Positions 33,082 through 44,004 of a DNA stretch of 64,000 bases are shown piece by piece. The number at the start of each line of letters is the position of its first letter. Within the stretch, counting starts at the first letter, position 1. The notes below the pieces were generated by a model that saw only the letters and a list, made by a program, of their open reading frames with translations, did no database searches and was not told the origin of the DNA. The position numbers and the translations under genes were made by a program. This DNA is from Euryodendron excelsum (taxonomy: Eukaryota > Streptophyta > Magnoliopsida > Ericales > Pentaphylacaceae), in NCBI GenBank assembly GCA_033060915.1, contig CM065386.1, forward strand, positions 2,998,501-3,062,500. Direction: 5' to 3'.

Positions 33082-35547
33082 ATGGCCCTCCATTTCGCAT
33101 GTCTTTTTCAGGTTATTCGGCAAGTAATTCCTCTCATTTTATTCCCCTTTTCTTCTGCCATTGTTGGTTGTTTGAAGCGAACTCAATCCTTCTTCTCGAT
33201 CTTTCTGCTCATTAAGGTATTCAGGGCGTGTGGGTATATGTTTTGGCTTCTACAGAAGGTCATCTGGTACTACGAGTGGAGAGTCAGGGCCTCGTATCCT
33301 CTAGGGTTCATAGGCAACCCCTCCTTTGTCGAGTCTGTGTACTGGGGTGTCTTAGAGGCTTCCAAGTCTACTTTTGCAACTTTAGGCGAAATAAAAGACC
33401 CTAGGATCATGAATCCCCACCCAATCGCCCTGTCATCCGGCTCTGAGCATACTGCTTCGATGGATTTGGATAGGGTTAGGCCAGACGAGGCTTCGAGTGC
33501 CTCTGCGAACTACCCTGAGGCCGATATTGGGGGTGTTACCCAAGAGGTGAGGCGAATGAGGGTGAGGAGCCCTATGGCCATCGTGGACGCCTTCGAAAGT
33601 GCTCACATGGCTGTGGCCGAGGTCGGGGCAAGGTCGCCCTCTGCCCCATACTCCAGGCACGAGGCGAGGCACATAGCCTCTATCCTAGATGGGGTGAAAG
33701 TGAGAAATCTTTGGTCTACCTACCAGTTTTCGGCTTCCATGAGCTATAGGGTTCCTGGGAGCGATGATAGAGCATGCCTCCCTCGCCCTGGCGGAATAAC
33801 GGTGTACGAGAAAGCACTGACCGGGGGGCTGAGGTTTCCAATTGCTCCTCCCATTAGGGGAGTCTTGAGCAGGGCCAGGCTAGCTCCTAGGCAGCTCATG
33901 CCCAACTCATGGCGCATTCTTATAGGCTGTGCTGCCCTGTGGCAGGCTGCTACCGACAAGGAGGAAATCCTGACCCTTAAAGACTTCTTTTTTTGTTAAA
34001 AGATAACGAAGAGTGAGAGCTCAGGCTGGTATTACTTCTCAGCTCGGGACGATCAGCCAACTCTGATAACCAATCTCATAGTCTCCCACAACCGCTGGAA
34101 GGAGAAGTATTTCTTTATGTATGGCGAGGGTATGGAGATTGCCCACTGGGAGGATGTGACTGACCAAGCCCCTTGCATACCCAAACAATGGGGCGGACCA
34201 GGTAGGAAGGGTAAGCGCCTTTCGTGATTTTATGCTTGATCCCTTCTTAAGGTAATGGTTTGACCATCATCCGTTTTTCTTTTACTTAGCACACTTTCCT
34301 GTGCCGGAGGACGAGTCGAGGGAAGGCTGTTTAACGAGGGTAAGGGAGCACCCGATCAAGAACTGGGCGCCCCTTATAGCTGGTGAGAGTTTGGCAGCCT
34401 ACCTTTTAGGTCCAGACCCTTCCATCGAAGCCCTTCGCGCTAAGAGGAGTGAGTCTAGTATGTCTATTGCAGCTGCTCTCTGATGTGAGTGCACTGATTC
34501 CTGCTTTGTGTGCTTTGCAAGATAGGAATCGAACATGGGCTTCGACAAGAGGAGCATGGGGTCCTCTGCTAAGAAGAAATTCGAAGAAATGGAGAAGGCA
34601 AAGGCCGCTCAAGAGAGACCCAACAACGCTATTGGCCCAGCTCTGGGGGCAAGACCATTGAGCAATCCCCTGGCAAGGGTCCTGCGGTGGTTGGGCCCCC
34701 CATGGTAGCTAAGGCTTCAACTGCTACCCGGGCACCTGGTTAGTCTTCCAGGTCTGGCGCTGGAATGCCTCCTTCTGTCACGGTAACACCTACGGGCCCA
34801 ATAGCTTTAGCTCAGGAGGGCGAGCCCTTAGTTGTGGAAGATGTCCAGGCTACTTGGGAAATGATGCAGCAATTCATCAGTATGGAGGATGTGGGTCATT
34901 TCGCCAACTGGAGTAACGGCCAACTGACAAAAAGCCTGAACCATGATGCTGTGAAGGTGATGATTCTGGTTTAGCTCTTGTTTTTCATCTGACTGCTCTT
35001 ATTTATTGATACTGATCCTCCCATCCTTCTACAGTTACATGTGAAAGTGTTCTGCCTGTCTACCCGCTTGAAGGCGAAGAAGAGTGAGAGCTCCAAGAAA
35101 GGCCAAGTCATTGAGACCTTGACTGGGACTATCAGCGGTTTGGAGAAAAAGGTGAAGGATGCTGAGGAATCCAAGGCAGTTGCTGAGGCAGAGAAGACTG
35201 TCGTGCTGGACGAATCAGCTGAGCTCAAGAAAAAGGTCGAGACTTTGACTTTTGATGCTCAGGCCTTTGAGGCAATCAGGGACTCCCTTACTCTGAGGTT
35301 AACTGAACTGGAGGGGCACCTAAAAAATGCTTGAGATGGTGATGTGGAAGAGTTTAAGGTTGGGGCAGCCTTTCAAGACGAACTCAGCGAGGCTTACATG
35401 GAAGGTTTCATCGATGCTAAGGTTGCAGCAAAGAAGCTCTTCTTAGACCTGGACTTCTCTGCCTTGAAGCCGTCTAATGACACTACCTCCAATGCGTCTG
35501 GTGTGGAAGACCAGACCCCTGTAGCAAAAAAGGGGGATAAAGCCTAA
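33082..35547 (+). pseudogene. Antisense ORF of the gypsy element (PF04195-like, with introns and coiled coil)
   Basis: The gene runs opposite to pol. An ORF at 33082-33999 (a likely internal Met is at 33409) contains RFPIAPPIRGVLSRARL and LMPNSWRILIGCAALW. After a single in-frame TAA (33997-33999) the frame continues KITKSESSGWYYFSARD and YFFMYGEGMEIAHWED. This is the pattern of the plant 'putative gypsy type transposon' family (PF04195) known from antisense ORFs of Tat elements. Apparent introns with GT/AG borders follow (about 34211-34290, about 34484-34531 and about 34959-35034). The last part (35041-35334) is a Lys/Glu-rich coiled coil (LKKKVETL...). The role of this protein in the element is unknown. 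Confidence 0.7.
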
Positions 35548-35759
35548 TCCTGATCTTATTAAGAGACCCAAAGCCCATGTAGAGATTTTTTTTTTTTGAC
35601 TGCCTTTGTAACCGCTTTTCACCAATTCTCTGTGTTCTTGTGTCTGAATGCTTTGTGATGAGTAGTTTGCATGAATTCTTTGACTAGCCCTAAGGGACTT
35701 TAGTCGTTCTGGTTAGCCGAATGAACTGACCATGGTGTTAAATTGGTTTGAGAACCTTG

Positions 35760-36512
35760 GCCTGGTAAGTCTTGGGGACTGACCAGTTGGACTAAGTAGC
35801 ATTGCGGCCTTTTGGCTTGTTTGGTCAATCTTAGGGACTGACCAGTTGGGATTGGTTGCCTTTATACTGGTCTGGTCAGTGTTGGGGACTGACCAGTTAG
35901 GCTTTGTAGCCTTGTAGCCCTTCGGCTTGTTTGGTCAGCCTTGGGGGCTGACCAATTGGGCTTGATAGCCTTGTGGCCTTTCGGCTAGTCTGGTCAGTCT
36001 CGGGGATTAACCAGTTGGGCTTATTAGCCTCGTGGCCCTTCGAATGGTTTGGTCAGTCTTGGAGACTGAGTAGTTGGGCTTAGTAGCCTTATGGCCTTTC
36101 GACTTGTTTGGTCAGCCTTGGGGACTGACCAGTTGGGCTTGACAGCCTTGTGACCTTTCGGTTGGTCTGGTCAGTCTTGGGGACTGACCAATTGGGCTTA
36201 GTAGCCTTGTGGTTTTTTGGCTTGTTTGGTAAGTCTTAGGGACTGACCAGTTGGGTTTAGTAGCTTTATGGCCTTTCAGCTTGTTTGGTCAGTCTTGGGG
36301 ACTAACCAGTTGGGCTTAGTAGCCTTGTGGCCTTTCGTCTTGTCTAGTCAGTCTTGAGGACTGACCAGTTAGGCTTAGTAGCCTTGTGGTCTTTCGACTT
36401 GTCTGGTCAGTCTTGGGGATTGACCAGTTAGGCTTAGTAGCTTTGTGGCCTTTTGGCTTGTCTGGTCAGTCTTGGGGACTGACCAGTTGGGCTTAATAGC
36501 CTTGTGCTTCAT
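35760..36512. repeat. 59-bp minisatellite, about 13 units
   Basis: The core GGGGACTGACCAGTTGGGCT recurs at about 35775, 35833, 35885, 35942, 36001, 36060, 36119, 36178, 36237, 36296, 36354, 36413 and 36472. The period is 59 bp in the regular part. Units differ by a few substitutions. It sits just after the integrase end of the gypsy element (minus-strand sense). Confidence 0.95.
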
Positions 36513-36778
36513 GGGTCATGCAAGTAGACGATGGTTTTGGGGGCCTCAAAGAGCAAAAATTTCATTAATGAAGGCTGGTTACATCAAGCGTAGTACTTTC
36601 TCAAGTGCTCGTCATGCCAAGGGTTGGGGAGGTCTGTGCCGTCCATTCCGGTTAACCAGTAAGTTACTTTTCTGGAGAACACATTAACTGTGTATGGCCC
36701 TTCCCAATTTGGCCCGAGTTTGCCGTCACTGGGCTTTCTGGTTGACTGGTTGACCCTCTTGAGTACTAGATTTCTTGC

Positions 36779-37700
36779 CTAAAATGCCCTGGGTTTCACC
36801 CTTGCGTCATGATACCTGCGAATTCTCTGTTGATAGGCGGCTACCTCCATGGCCGCATGCAATCTTCTTTCTTCGAGTAGATCTAGGCTCACCTCCAGGG
36901 CTTCATTGTTAGACTCGGGTTCGAAGTGTTCGACCCTGGAGCTGTGCAGACCTATTTCCACAGGGATGATTGCTTCCGCTCCAAACGCAAAGGAAAAGGG
37001 GGTATGCCCCGTTGCCACCCTCTCGGTTGTTCTGTAAGCCCAAAGAATATTGGGAAGTTCCTCTGCCTATAAGCCCTTTGCCTTGTCCAGCTTTGCCTTG
37101 ATAATGTTGAACAAAGTCCTGTTGGTGACTTCCACCTAGCCGTTGGCTTAGGGGTGTTCTGGGGAAGAGAAGTGATGGTTGATCTGTAAGTCTGAACACG
37201 TCTGTCTAAACTGCCCTCCCCTGAATTGTTTCCCATTATCTGTGATAATTACCTTGGGTATCCTGAATCTACAAATGATATTCTTCCATAGGAAATTTTT
37301 CATTTTCTGCTCAGTGATGGTGGCGACCGCATTAGCCTCGGCTTACTTGGTGAAGTAGTCTACAGCCACAACCGCGAACTTGGTCTGGCCTTTCCCCAAA
37401 GGCAAAGCCCCTACTATGTCAATTCCCCATTGGGTGAAAGGCCAAGGGCTTTGGATGGGCGTCAGCTCCTAGGGCGGTTGCCTTGGGATGTTTGAAAACC
37501 TCTGGCACTTGTCACACTTCCTCACAAAATCTTGGGCATCCCTTTCCATTGTGGGCCAGTAGTAGGCTGCCCAGAGAATTTTCTTGGCCAGAGCTCTCCC
37601 TTCTGACTAGTTACCACAAACCCCTTCATGCACTTCTCTCATAATGTAATCAGCGTCTGCTTTTCCTGCACACCTTAACCAGGGCAGGGTGTGTCCCGTT
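36779..37700 (-). pseudogene. Gypsy integrase (decayed)
   Basis: On the minus strand the zinc-binding CDKCQRF segment is followed by the core with VDYFTK, ITDNGKQF and VEVTNRTL, the three acidic positions of the D,D,E triad. The C-terminal block ATGHTPFSFAFGAEAIIPVE follows. Stops interrupt RQPP*ELTP, YFTK*AEAN, EHP*ANG and AKGL*AEEL. The domain is therefore recognisable but not expressible as one chain. Confidence 0.88.
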
Positions 37701-37744
37701 TTATACAGAATACCGTTAATGAAGGCGTACCTGCTTGCTTTGTA

Positions 37745-38635
37745 CTAAATTCTTCTTGCCTCAACTTTGTCCACTGGTAAGGATCCATGCTCCAAGTAGC
37801 TTCTGATTGGTGTTGCCCAATCCACTTCTTGTTCTACCTGGAGTATTGTTGGGTTCTGAATGCTTGGCGAATCTAGCACTTCAATGGGGACCTCAGGGTC
37901 ATCCTCCTGAAACGAGGCTATCCTGGCCAGTCGGTCTGCCTCTTCGTTCTGTAGTCTTAGTACTCTTTCTAGTAGTATTTTGGAGAATTTTCTAGCCAGA
38001 CTTTTGGCCATTTCACAGTACTTTTGCATCTTTTCTCCCTTGACCTCGTATTCGCCTTAGACCTATTCTACCACAAGTTGAGAGTCGCTACGCACCAGGA
38101 TATGCTCTGCTCCCATTCGTAGAGCCATTCGAAGGCCAACTATCAAGGCTTCGTATTCAATCTCGTTGTTGGAGGTGGGGAATTTGAACTTGACAGCATA
38201 TTCGAGTTTGTGTCCTTCAGGGGTGACAAGGATGACCCCGGCCCCGCTTGCTCTTTTAGTGGAGGAGCCGTCAACATTGAGCACCCATTGGGGCTCCAGG
38301 GTGTTGTCAATGGGGTAGGTTGCTGGGTGGGTGAATTCAGTGATGAAGTCTGCTATAGCCTATCCCTTAATCGCCAGTCTTGGTCTGTACTAGATGTCGA
38401 ATTGGCTGACTTCTATGGACCATTTGACAAGTCTTCCCGAGGTCTCCGGCTTGTGGAGGATCTTCTTCAATAGCTGGTCTGTCAGAATAATCATGGTGTG
38501 GGCCTAGAAGTATGGCCTCAACCTCCGTACTAAAGTTACGAGGGCGAGGGCCAGCATCTCCATTTTAGGGTATCGCTCCTCAGCGCCCCTCAGGGCCCTA
38601 CTTATGTAATAAATAGGCTTTTGGACTCCTTCCTC
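37745..38635 (-). pseudogene. Gypsy RNase H region, including an additional aRNH-like domain
   Basis: 38063-38284 (minus) reads LNVDGSSTKRASGAGVILVTPEG...NNEIEYEALIVGLRMALRMG...VRSDSQLVVE, with the Asp, Glu and Asp positions of RNase H. It continues at 37745-38029 (LLRLQNEEADRLARIASF). This form resembles the second (archaeal-type) RNase H domain described in Tat elements, placed between the usual RNase H and integrase. Stops separate the pieces. Confidence 0.75.
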
Positions 38636-39880
38636 TTACCTGACCGGGGTTGAGCTCACTGCTGTGTTAGACACGGCGAGGTAAAGATAGAGCTCTTCAC
38701 CTTCCACGGTTCGGCTCAGCAGCGCTACTGAACCCATATATCCTTTATGTTGCTGAAAAGCTTGTTCACATTCGGGGGTCCACTCAAAAGCTTTATGCAG
38801 AATTTTAAAGAAAGGAAGGCACTTATCTATTGATCTAGAGATGAATCTGTTTAACGCTACTACTCTGCTAGCCAGTCTTTGAACTTCTTTGGTGGACGTT
38901 GGGGACTGCATATCTAGTACTACCCTGACTTTTTCGGGGTTAGCCTCTATCCCCCAATTGGAAACCATAAACCCCAGGAATTTTCCAAAGGCTACTCCAA
39001 ATGCACATTTGGCAGGGTTCAGCTTCATCTTATAGGTTCGCAGGTTCTTGAACGTCTCTTCCAGATCTGTCAGGTGGTTAGTGGCTTGCTTGCTTTTTAC
39101 CAGCATGTCATCTACATAGACTTCCATGTTTTTTCCAATCTGATTGCTAAACATACGGTTGACGAGCCTCTGGTAGGTTGCTCCGGCGTTCTTGAGGCCA
39201 AATGGCATCACTTTGTAGCAGTACAGACCTCTGTCTGTCACAAACGCCGTATGCTCCTGGTCATGCTCTGCCATCTTTATCTGGTTGTAACCTGAGAAAG
39301 CGTCCATGAAGGTTAGCATTTCATATCCAGCTGTTGAGTCCACCAGCTGATCTATTATGGGTAACGGGAAGCTACCTTTCGGACATGCCCTGTTCAGGTC
39401 AGTGAAATCCACACACATCCTCCATTTCCCGTTTGCCTTTTTGACCATCACCACATTGGATAGCCAAAGCGAGGTACTGGGCCTCCTTTATGAAGCCAGC
39501 TCTGGACAATTTCTCAACTTCATCAGCTACTGTCTCGTTGCGCTCTGGGGCGAAGGTCCTCCTTTTCTGCCTGATTGGTTTTACCGTTGGGTCTATGTTT
39601 AGATGATGGGCAATAACCGGGGTATCGATGCCCGGCATTTCCATGTGAGACCAGGCAAAAACATCGGCGTTTTGCTTGAAAAAAGACCTCAATCCCTCCT
39701 TGAATTCCTTGGGGGCTATCATTCCGATTTTTACTATCCTGGTCTGGTCTTGCCCCCCGACCATGACCTCCTCGAGTTCTTCTATCGGTTTTCCCCTCTT
39801 AATCTCCTCCTCGTCTCGAACCTCCAGCTCCTCAATCAGCATAACCTCTTTGGTTTCCCCCCTGAGGGATGCCATATAAC
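38636..39880 (-). pseudogene. Gypsy reverse transcriptase (frameshifted)
   Basis: Two overlapping frames. 39399-39880 gives the region before RT (SFFKQNADVFAWSHMEMPGI, KRRTFAPERN). 38636-39454 gives the RT core, with VDFTDLNRACPKGSFPLP, MDAFSGYNQIKM, MPFGLKNAGATYQRLVN, catalytic YVDDMLVKS, and FLGFMVSNWGIEANPEK. The frame changes near 39450. The conserved gypsy spacing is otherwise kept. Confidence 0.92.
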
Positions 39881-40483
39881 ACTCTCTGGCAGTCTGCTGA
39901 TCACCCTTGGCCTCCCAACTCCTTGGGATGTGGACAATTTGACCTTCAAGTGGTAGGTGGAAGATATAGCTTTGAATTCGTTGAGGGATGTTCTGCCCAC
40001 AATGATCTTGTAGGCCAAAGGGCAATCCACTACTAAGAACGTTACCATCTTGGTAGCTTTTTGGGGTGTAGTTCCTAGCGTTATTAGTAGGGCTATGGAG
40101 CCCAAAGGCGTAACTCTGTCGCCAGTGAAGCTGACCAGGGGGGAATTGACCGGTTGTAGCTTTTCCCTGCCGACCTTTAACTGCTCGAAGGCCTTTAGGA
40201 AGAGAATGTCTACCGAGCTGCCACTGTCCACCAAGACCTTCCGGATCAAGAAATTGGACACCGCTACTGATATGACCAAGGGGTCGTCGTGAGGTTGACA
40301 TATGGCCCCAACCTCTTCATCAATGAACGTGATGGGATCATGCTCTGCCCTAGATTTTTTGGCTGACCGATCTATGGACATGACTTCCTTCTGGCTCCAG
40401 GCCTCCCTAGCATGCCTTTTCCTTGCGGACGAAGACTCTCCTCCGCCTGCAAACCCTCCAGAGATGACCCTTATTTCGCCCAT
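39836..40483 (-). pseudogene. Gypsy aspartic protease region
   Basis: A 215-codon open stretch containing LVDSGSSVDILF, the retropepsin catalytic Asp-Ser-Gly motif, and later VDCPLAYKIIVGRTSLNEF, a hallmark of plant Ty3/gypsy Tat/Athila proteases. Confidence 0.9.
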
Positions 40484-40622
40484 GGGTTGCTAATTTTGCC
40501 TTTCCCTCTTTGGACTTCTTCGTTCGGCTTGCCTTGGGGGCTGGTCTCGCCTCTTGTCGCGTCTGCCCCCAGCGATGGATCTGCTTAATCTCTCTTGCTT
40601 GATCAAGTTCTCAACCTGCTGC

Positions 40623-41998
40623 TTAAGATCGTAACAGTCCTCCGTATTGTGGCCATGGTCTTGGTGGAATCGGCACCACTTGTTGGTTGGCCTCTTCTCT
40701 GGGGGGGAATCTCATCCATCCTGGCCATCTCAGCGCTGTATCCCCCTTGATCTCATAGAGCACTTGATCTAGAGAAGTATTTAGTGGGGTAAAGTGCTGG
40801 TTGTACCTGGCTGGCTTAGTCTTATTTTTCTCTCCTCGTGGCTTCTGCTCTGCCAATATAGGGGCTTTCACTATCCTGTCGTCTTTCTTCTCCTCAGCTG
40901 CCCTCTTCTTGTCTAGGCTGGGGTGGCGCTCTCCGTGTCTTCCTTGGCCTTGAGGGTATCTTCTGTGTTCATATATTTCTGTGCTCGGAGCATCAGTGCA
41001 GCTATGGTTTTGGGCGCCTCCTTGGCCAGAGAGAACAGGAACTTGAGGGTTTTGACACCTGCAATGAAAGCTGCTAAGGCCACCTTCTGATCCAGGTCAT
41101 CCACATAGAGAGTCTCTTAGTTGAAACAGGTGACAAACTCACGCAGGGCCTTCTTCTCGCGTTGCTTAGTATTGAACAGAGAGGTGGAGGGCCTCCTCAG
41201 TCTCTGCCCTCCATTGTAATGGCTAACGAACAACCTGCTCAAGTCCATGAATTCATCGATCGTCCCAGCAGAAAGCCTGTGGAACCAAATCCGGGCTGGG
41301 CCCTTAAGGGTGGTAGGAAACGCCCTGCACATAATCTCGTCAGAAACCGCCTGAAAGTCCATCAGGGCCTTATACGTCTCAAGGTGGTCCAAGGGATCTT
41401 TTGTGCCATCGAAGGACTCCAACGTGGGCATCTTGAACTTCGAGGGTAAGGGCATCCTCATTACTGCCGGTGTGAAAGGCTTGTCTGTCCTATTTACCAG
41501 CTCTTCTACAGTGCTGGGGCCTTTTTCTTTCACCGCCGCAATCACTCCAGCCAGTTTGGCCTGCATTTCCTTCAACTGCTCGTCCCACATTGGGTAAGTT
41601 TCGCCAGTGTACTCCAGAAGCACTACTGTTGCTGCCTTAGACCGATCGACGTGGCTCTGGGCTTCGTCGGGGTGGATTCCGGCCCCTCTCAGGGGAGGGT
41701 TCTCCCCAGGTAACGCTGGGTCCTCGGCTCCCTCACCGGGGTCGCCTCCTCGGTTTTTTGCCGCAGGCTGGTTTGCAGGCATCGGTGGGTCCTCTAGCGG
41801 TGAAGAGTCCACCGTCGCCGAAGCCTCCAGTGGCGGGGGCAACCTCCTCTCCAACTCTTGATTCCAAGATTGGAGCTGGTTCATGAAAGCCATCATTTCG
41901 ATAATCTGCTGCTCCAAGGCAACGATTATGGCGGTGCTTTGCTCCTCCATTGCTTCGTTTAGCCTAATTGATGCAGCATCAGATCGGGTCAAGACCAT
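40623..41998 (-). pseudogene. Gypsy gag (stop and frameshift)
   Basis: Starts at the ATG at 41998 (MVLTRSDAASIRLNEAMEE), just inside the primer-binding site. It contains the retrotransposon Gag core (FDGTKDPLDHLETYKALM, CRAFPTTLKGPARIWFHRL). One in-frame TAA at 41117-41119 interrupts CFN*ETLYVDDLDQ. The frame continues unchanged to 40913, and a shifted frame continues to 40623 (ALRWPGWMRFPP). The TAA fits a C-to-T change of an expected Gln codon. Confidence 0.88.
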
Positions 41999-42015
41999 GA
42001 AACAATTAAAGTATC

Positions 42016-42035
42016 GATCCCACAGACGGTGCTAA
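42016..42035 (-). promoter_or_regulatory. Gypsy primer-binding site
   Basis: Directly inside the upstream LTR the minus strand reads TTAGCACCGTCTGTGGGATC. This is close to the GGCGCCGTCTGTGGGAA type of tRNA-complementary site common in plant gypsy elements. Confidence 0.6.
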
Positions 42036-42036
42036 C

Positions 42037-42592
42037 TAATGATGCAGTGAATTTGTACGTCCTTCCCGACCACTGATGCGAACTATTGGGGTGATGAATC
42101 CTCCTGCTTGGGACACCGGTGTGGTGCCTGCCAAAGACGCTCCGATGCCAAAGTTAGACTAGAGAAATATGGGCAGAGTAACAATGTTTAAGGGTTGATG
42201 TATCTCGTACCTTCTTTAAGATGATGACTGCCCTTTTTATAGGAGTGTTGGCTTGGATCGTGGGCACCTTCATGGAAGAGCCAATCGTGCCCTCAAATTA
42301 TACATCCACAATCGTGGGGGACATATCATGCCCTGATATTAGACTTCATGGATCATGCCCCCAGTCGTAAGGGAACCGTACTAATCATGGGATCATGGGG
42401 GCTAATCCTCAGGTGAGAATCTCGGGGTACCTTAATGGCGGCACCTGGTGTATTGTTAGAGCTCTGCCATTTCAGGTCTGTTAGCAAGCTTGGCCTGGAA
42501 AGAAGTTCGGAAGTCCGGGTCTGGGGACGTAGCCCGAACTCATCTAATCTATCCACGAAGGGGGCAGACCAGAAACACTTGTCGTATTATCA
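42037..42592 (-). repeat. Gypsy 5' LTR (upstream end of the element)
   Basis: 556 bp, the same length as its partner at 32243, with scattered substitutions. Its first dinucleotide on the + strand is TA where the partner has TG. TAGTA follows at 42593-42597. Confidence 0.9.
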
Positions 42593-42597
42593 TAGTA

Positions 42598-44004
42598 TAC
42601 CCTTGTATACATATTCTCTGGCTTCTGATTTACGTTCCATATTTACACTTTAGGTCAAGATTTCAATGCTTTATGCGTGTTGTTGTGCTGTTGTGCCGTG
42701 TTTGATCGTGAAGTGTTAACCGGTTGTGATTCAATTTTTTTTTGCTTTGTGATATGCAGATCTCGTTAATGGCGGAGCTGGCTAGTAGATTCAAGCTCGA
42801 AGTCGTGGGATGAAAACAAACTTCAGCCTGAAGTCGTGTTTTCATAACGGGACTTTAATTTGAAGTTGCGTATTATGGATGGATTTGATAAATAAGTTTA
42901 AAATAGTTTTGATTTGGTAAATAAATTTCTAGGAATCCTGGTCAGTACTCACCGGTATTTATCAAATAATGATAAACACTTGGAATTAAATGTACTCATT
43001 CACATTTCATACGGCTTCCTCAACAACCCTCCTTTAGTACAAAAAACTCATCAGAATTAATAAATGGAAAAGCTAATACTTTTTTTTGACTTAATCGTTG
43101 GGACCCAATGTTAACAAATAGGAAAATTACTACTTTGTTTACTTTATCGTTGGACTAAGTAAGTTTGAACACATTTTGAAATTTGCTAATTTTCTAAACA
43201 CTGTTTGAAGTTTCTTGATAAACTTTTATATACTTTTATATGCTTTAATACTATATTAAAAACCACTCGAAGCTTGGCTTGTTTGGGCAAGTCAAAGTTA
43301 AATACATTTAAAATTTGTTAAGTTTTCAAGTCAAAATCATAAACAACCATAAGATCTAAATAATGTTAGATTCGAATACTCAGATACAAACATAAAGTTA
43401 GGCTCCTGCAGTGGCTGCATCTTTCTTGTGCAACATACAATCAACTTTGTTGGCCTCCAAAGTCGATATTAAACTGCCCAAAACTAACAAAAAATAAACT
43501 TTAGCAGCGAAGGTTCATCCAACACTGAAAGTCACAAGCAACTATCAAGACTGAAAGTTGGTCAGTCATTTAGCCAAAAACCCATAGATCACATTAATAT
43601 TCATGAAACCCAGCAATCGATATTAAACTGCATCGGACCATAGAATACTTTAAGATAAATATAATGGCAGTATTTGTAGGAAATATAATTCACATTTGTT
43701 GCAGAAATGTTCATAACTAGAATCTCTGAATTCTCTTCAATCTCAAATCAAGCACCAAACCAAAACGAAAAATATGTAGAAGATATCTGGGCAATATTAA
43801 CTTGAAGGATGTATTCCAACAAGGTTTACTCATTTCAAATGTGAACCTGGCCAGCTGCAATTGAAGAACTCGCTAAGGAGAATCAACAATAAAACCTACA
43901 AAACTTCAACCCGTAGGCATTTATTCACGTTTAATGGATTATGAGTGTATTTAGTTCCAAGTATAGCAGCAAATCACATAATCAAACACCAGCAGCGGCT
44001 GTCT
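42598..44004. other. Unit 3 sequence downstream of ODHB
   Basis: Resumes the unit homology interrupted by the gypsy element (counterpart of 2608-4034). The part nearest 44005 is the probable ODHB 3'UTR. No gene is seen. Confidence 0.5.

Larger units (their letters stand above)
32243..42592 (-). mobile_element. Ty3/gypsy retrotransposon, Tat-like (10350 bp), antisense to the window
   Basis: Two 556-bp LTRs (32243-32798 and 42037-42592) are flanked by TACTA (32238-32242) and TAGTA (42593-42597). The empty site in unit 2 reads TAGTA at 13746-13750. The coding order on the minus strand is gag, protease, RT, RNase-H-like domain, integrase. A 59-bp minisatellite and an oppositely transcribed ORF then occupy the last 4 kb. 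That layout is typical of the Tat lineage (Retand and Ogre relatives). Stops and frameshifts interrupt every domain. Confidence 0.93.

Noticed and set aside
35700..36520. CRISPR-like array at the 59-bp repeats
   Set aside because: The units are contiguous and there are no unique spacers. It is a minisatellite in a plant retrotransposon.
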